From NCBI RefSeq assembly GCF_022809095.1, contig NZ_JALAZE010000001.1:372001-436000 (forward strand): a stretch of DNA of 64,000 bases. Direction: 5' to 3'. The DNA comes from Bacillus kexueae (lineage in GTDB: Bacteria > Bacillota > Bacilli > Bacillales > Aeribacillaceae). Numbering within the stretch: position 1 is the stretch's first letter; every line of letters begins with the position of its first letter. A program made the translations under genes and the position numbers. Below, piece after piece: positions 62,270 through 64,000 of this stretch. The notes below the pieces were generated by a model. The model ran no database searches. It was given only the letters and a program-made list of their open reading frames with translations, and had not been told where the DNA came from.

Positions 62270-63113
62270 GGATCGTTTCTCCTTTTGCTACTTGCTGAAA
62301 GGCAGCATATAATGTAGACGTTACAGCCCCTACTTTCCCACTTCCGATGGTATTCCCTTCTACTTCAACGACCGGTAACACTTCCGCCGTCGTACTCGTG
62401 ATAAAGACTTCATCTGCTTTTAACAGCTCAGTCGTCGTCACGTTTTTTTCGACAAACGGGATATTTAATCGATTTACCAATTGTTTCACAGCTATTCGCG
62501 TAATCCCTGGTAAAATATTTTCAGTTAACGGCGTGGTGTAAATGGCCCCATCTTTTACGATAAATACGTTGGAGCTTGTTCCTTCCGTTACATACCCCTC
62601 TTTGTGCATGATTGCTTCAAAGCATCCTTTTTCAAATGCTTCTTGCTTCGCTAAAATATTAGGTAATAAGTTAAGTGACTTTATAAAGCATTTTGCCCAC
62701 CGTTCATCCGGATGAAAAATCGCTCTGACCCCGTTTTCACGGTTTTCTTTCGGCATTTCTTTTGCCGGCTTCACCGTCATGGTAATGGATACAGGCGCAT
62801 TCGGAAATAAATGATTGCGCGGGGCAATTCCTCGAGTAATTTGCAAATACACATCGCAATTTCGTAAACCAGAGCGGCTGATGCCTTCTTGAATAAGCTC
62901 TTCGTACGTTTCTACGTTCTCGTCTATCTTTAATTTGATCGCTTTTCCACTTTGAATCAGTCTTTCAATATGCTCTTTTAACATGAAAGGTTTTCCATCA
63001 TATACACGAATTACTTCGTACACGCCATCGCCAAACTGATGCCCCCGTTCATCAATCGGAATTACTTTTTCATCTAAATCAATAAACGTTCCATTGCTAT
63101 AAGCTATTGCCAT
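62256..63113 (-). CDS. dat: D-amino-acid transaminase
   Basis: A 285-aa class IV PLP aminotransferase that interconverts D-alanine and 2-oxoglutarate with pyruvate and D-glutamate. MAIAYSNGTFIDLDEKVIPI, DERGHQFGDGVYEVIRVYDG, the PLP lysine in FIKSLNLLPNILAKQEA and the phosphate-binding EGTSSNVFIVKDGAIYTTPL are as in Bacillus DAAT. AAAAGGAGAGG lies before the ATG at 63113. It overlaps the M19 gene by 14 bases and follows the amidohydrolase gene by 17 bases. Confidence 0.95.
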   Translation of the reverse strand: MAIAYSNGTFIDLDEKVIPIDERGHQFGDGVYEVIRVYDGKPFMLKEHIERLIQSGKAIKLKIDENVETYEELIQEGISRSGLRNCDVYLQITRGIAPRNHLFPNAPVSITMTVKPAKEMPKENRENGVRAIFHPDERWAKCFIKSLNLLPNILAKQEAFEKGCFEAIMHKEGYVTEGTSSNVFIVKDGAIYTTPLTENILPGITRIAVKQLVNRLNIPFVEKNVTTTELLKADEVFITSTTAEVLPVVEVEGNTIGSGKVGAVTSTLYAAFQQVAKGETIHERH

Positions 63114-63129
63114 GTAGATCCTCTCCTTT

Positions 63130-64000
63130 TTATTGATGTCGTACGTAGGCGACATTTCCATTTGTAATCGTCATTTCAATATTTGTATGAACGATGTCAT
63201 CATCTTTTTCAAGTTCCAATATATTTTCGGATAAAACCGTCAAGTCTGCATATTTTCCACGAGCGAGTGTTCCTTTTACATTCTCTTCATTCGTTGCAAT
63301 CGCACCACCCATTGTATACAACTGAATAGCCTCCATACGACTCAACTTCTCATTTGGAATATATCCTTCATGTGATTCTTCTATTTTTCTCCTCGTCACC
63401 GCAGCGTGAATGCCAAGTAATGGGTCAACTGGCTCGATTGGTGCATCTGAACCACCTGCACAAAGCACTCCCATTTGAAGCATCGTTCGGAAAGGATACG
63501 CAAATTGGGCACGTTTTTTTCCGATGCGCTCTTCAATCCACGGAAAATCACTAACAATAAAACGAGGTTGAATATCAACTACTAGGCTATTTTTTGCTAG
63601 TCGAGGAATTAACGCTTCTCGTAAAATAGAAGCATGAATGATTCGGTCTCGTTTTTCAACTGAAGGGAATTGGTCTAACATATTCAGCACATTTTCCACT
63701 GCTTGGTCCCCAATTGTATGCACGGCAACCGGAAAATGGTGGGCACGAATCTTCCGAAAAATCTCCAAAAGCTCCGCTTCCGTATGAATCGCATTCCCAC
63801 ACTGTTCGTTCGCATCTTCATACGGTTCGGATAAGAGAGCCGTACGCCTTCCAAGCGCCCCATCAGCAAACAATTTAATCGCTCCAATCGTGAGCCACTC
63901 AGATCCATATCCCGTGTACATGTTTCGATCTACTAATTCTTCCAAAAATGGATAATCAATGAGCAAATTTGTTCGAATACCAACTTGCTCTTGATTCAAC
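63130..64000 (-). CDS. YtcJ-like amidohydrolase (partial, N-terminus outside window)
   Basis: The C-terminal 289 residues of an Amidohydro_3/YtcJ-family metal hydrolase; the frame continues past the window edge. Seen are IGAIKLFADGALGRRTALLS (with the Lys/metal region), FPVAVHTIGDQAVENVLNML, CAGGSDAPIEPVDPLLGIHA and the closing GTLARGKYADLTVLSENILE. YtcJ proteins are often annotated as exoenzyme-regulatory AepA homologues; substrates are unknown, probably N-substituted amines or amino acids. It is upstream of dat with a 17-bp gap, so it belongs to one operon. Confidence 0.88.
   Translation of the reverse strand, partial: LNQEQVGIRTNLLIDYPFLEELVDRNMYTGYGSEWLTIGAIKLFADGALGRRTALLSEPYEDANEQCGNAIHTEAELLEIFRKIRAHHFPVAVHTIGDQAVENVLNMLDQFPSVEKRDRIIHASILREALIPRLAKNSLVVDIQPRFIVSDFPWIEERIGKKRAQFAYPFRTMLQMGVLCAGGSDAPIEPVDPLLGIHAAVTRRKIEESHEGYIPNEKLSRMEAIQLYTMGGAIATNEENVKGTLARGKYADLTVLSENILELEKDDDIVHTNIEMTITNGNVAYVRHQ

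Overview
The window looks like a chromosomal stretch from an endospore-forming, low-to-moderate GC Bacillaceae. The evidence is an alpha/beta-type SASP, a Ger(x)A/B/C germinant-receptor operon, a CwlC-like mother-cell amidase, an IspA-like intracellular subtilisin, SigI/RsgI, a bacterial NO synthase, Ku/LigD, AGGAGG-type ribosome binding sites and frequent TTG/GTG starts. Genus is not assigned. No phage or plasmid backbone is seen, and mobile DNA is limited to two decayed IS remnants and short dispersed repeats.

Layout. 0-11 kb: DUF1836 regulator behind a palindrome, SASP, sigI-rsgI, a TerC-family exporter behind a Mn2+ (yybP-ykoY) riboswitch, DedA, UppP, and a split NHEJ locus (ku and ligD flanking an inverted HAD phosphatase). 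10-16 kb: a 28-unit 21-bp tandem array, a Met-rich repeat protein, and a TetR plus SwrC-like RND pump. 16-26 kb: MarR, moaA, an IS1182-like relic, an FbpA-like peptide, an MCP, a chromate transporter, bioD behind a BirA box, and ArsR. 26-37.6 kb: a tightly overlapping cobalamin salvage and late-synthesis operon (btuF-btuC-btuD/cbiZ-cbiB-cobD-cobU-cobQ-cobS-cobC-cobU-like-cblT-cblS, possibly also a haloacid dehalogenase) behind a cobalamin riboswitch. 37.7-41.4 kb: ger operon. 41.5-47 kb: a GCCC array, DUF4275, a nucleotide-kinase pseudogene, and a GABA aminotransferase/YjiH unit with a sigma-54 promoter and its own activator. 47-54 kb: a second TTCATCA array, IspA, CwlC-glucosaminidase fusion, NO synthase, YitT and small genes. 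54-64 kb: an IS3 remnant, histidine phosphatase, LacI regulator, thiC behind a TPP riboswitch, a SleB-type hydrolase, GNAT, dipeptidase, D-amino-acid transaminase and a partial YtcJ-like amidohydrolase.

How it works together. The cobalamin genes take up corrinoids (BtuFCD), remodel them (CbiZ) and build the lower loop. Alpha-ribazole is imported and phosphorylated by CblT/CblS, since no CobT is present here. No corrin-ring genes are present, so this is salvage or late assembly. Five of the reported control systems respond to a small molecule or a dedicated regulator: Mn2+, B12, TPP, biotin/BirA, and sigma-54 with its PAS/AAA+ activator.

The least explained content is non-coding. There are two TTCATCA arrays with about 21-bp spacing (about two helical turns) and alternating G/C after the core. 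A third array has 19-21-bp spacing and a GCCC core. A roughly 160-bp dispersed element occurs five times, each time in the same orientation and directly beyond the U-tract of a minus-strand terminator.
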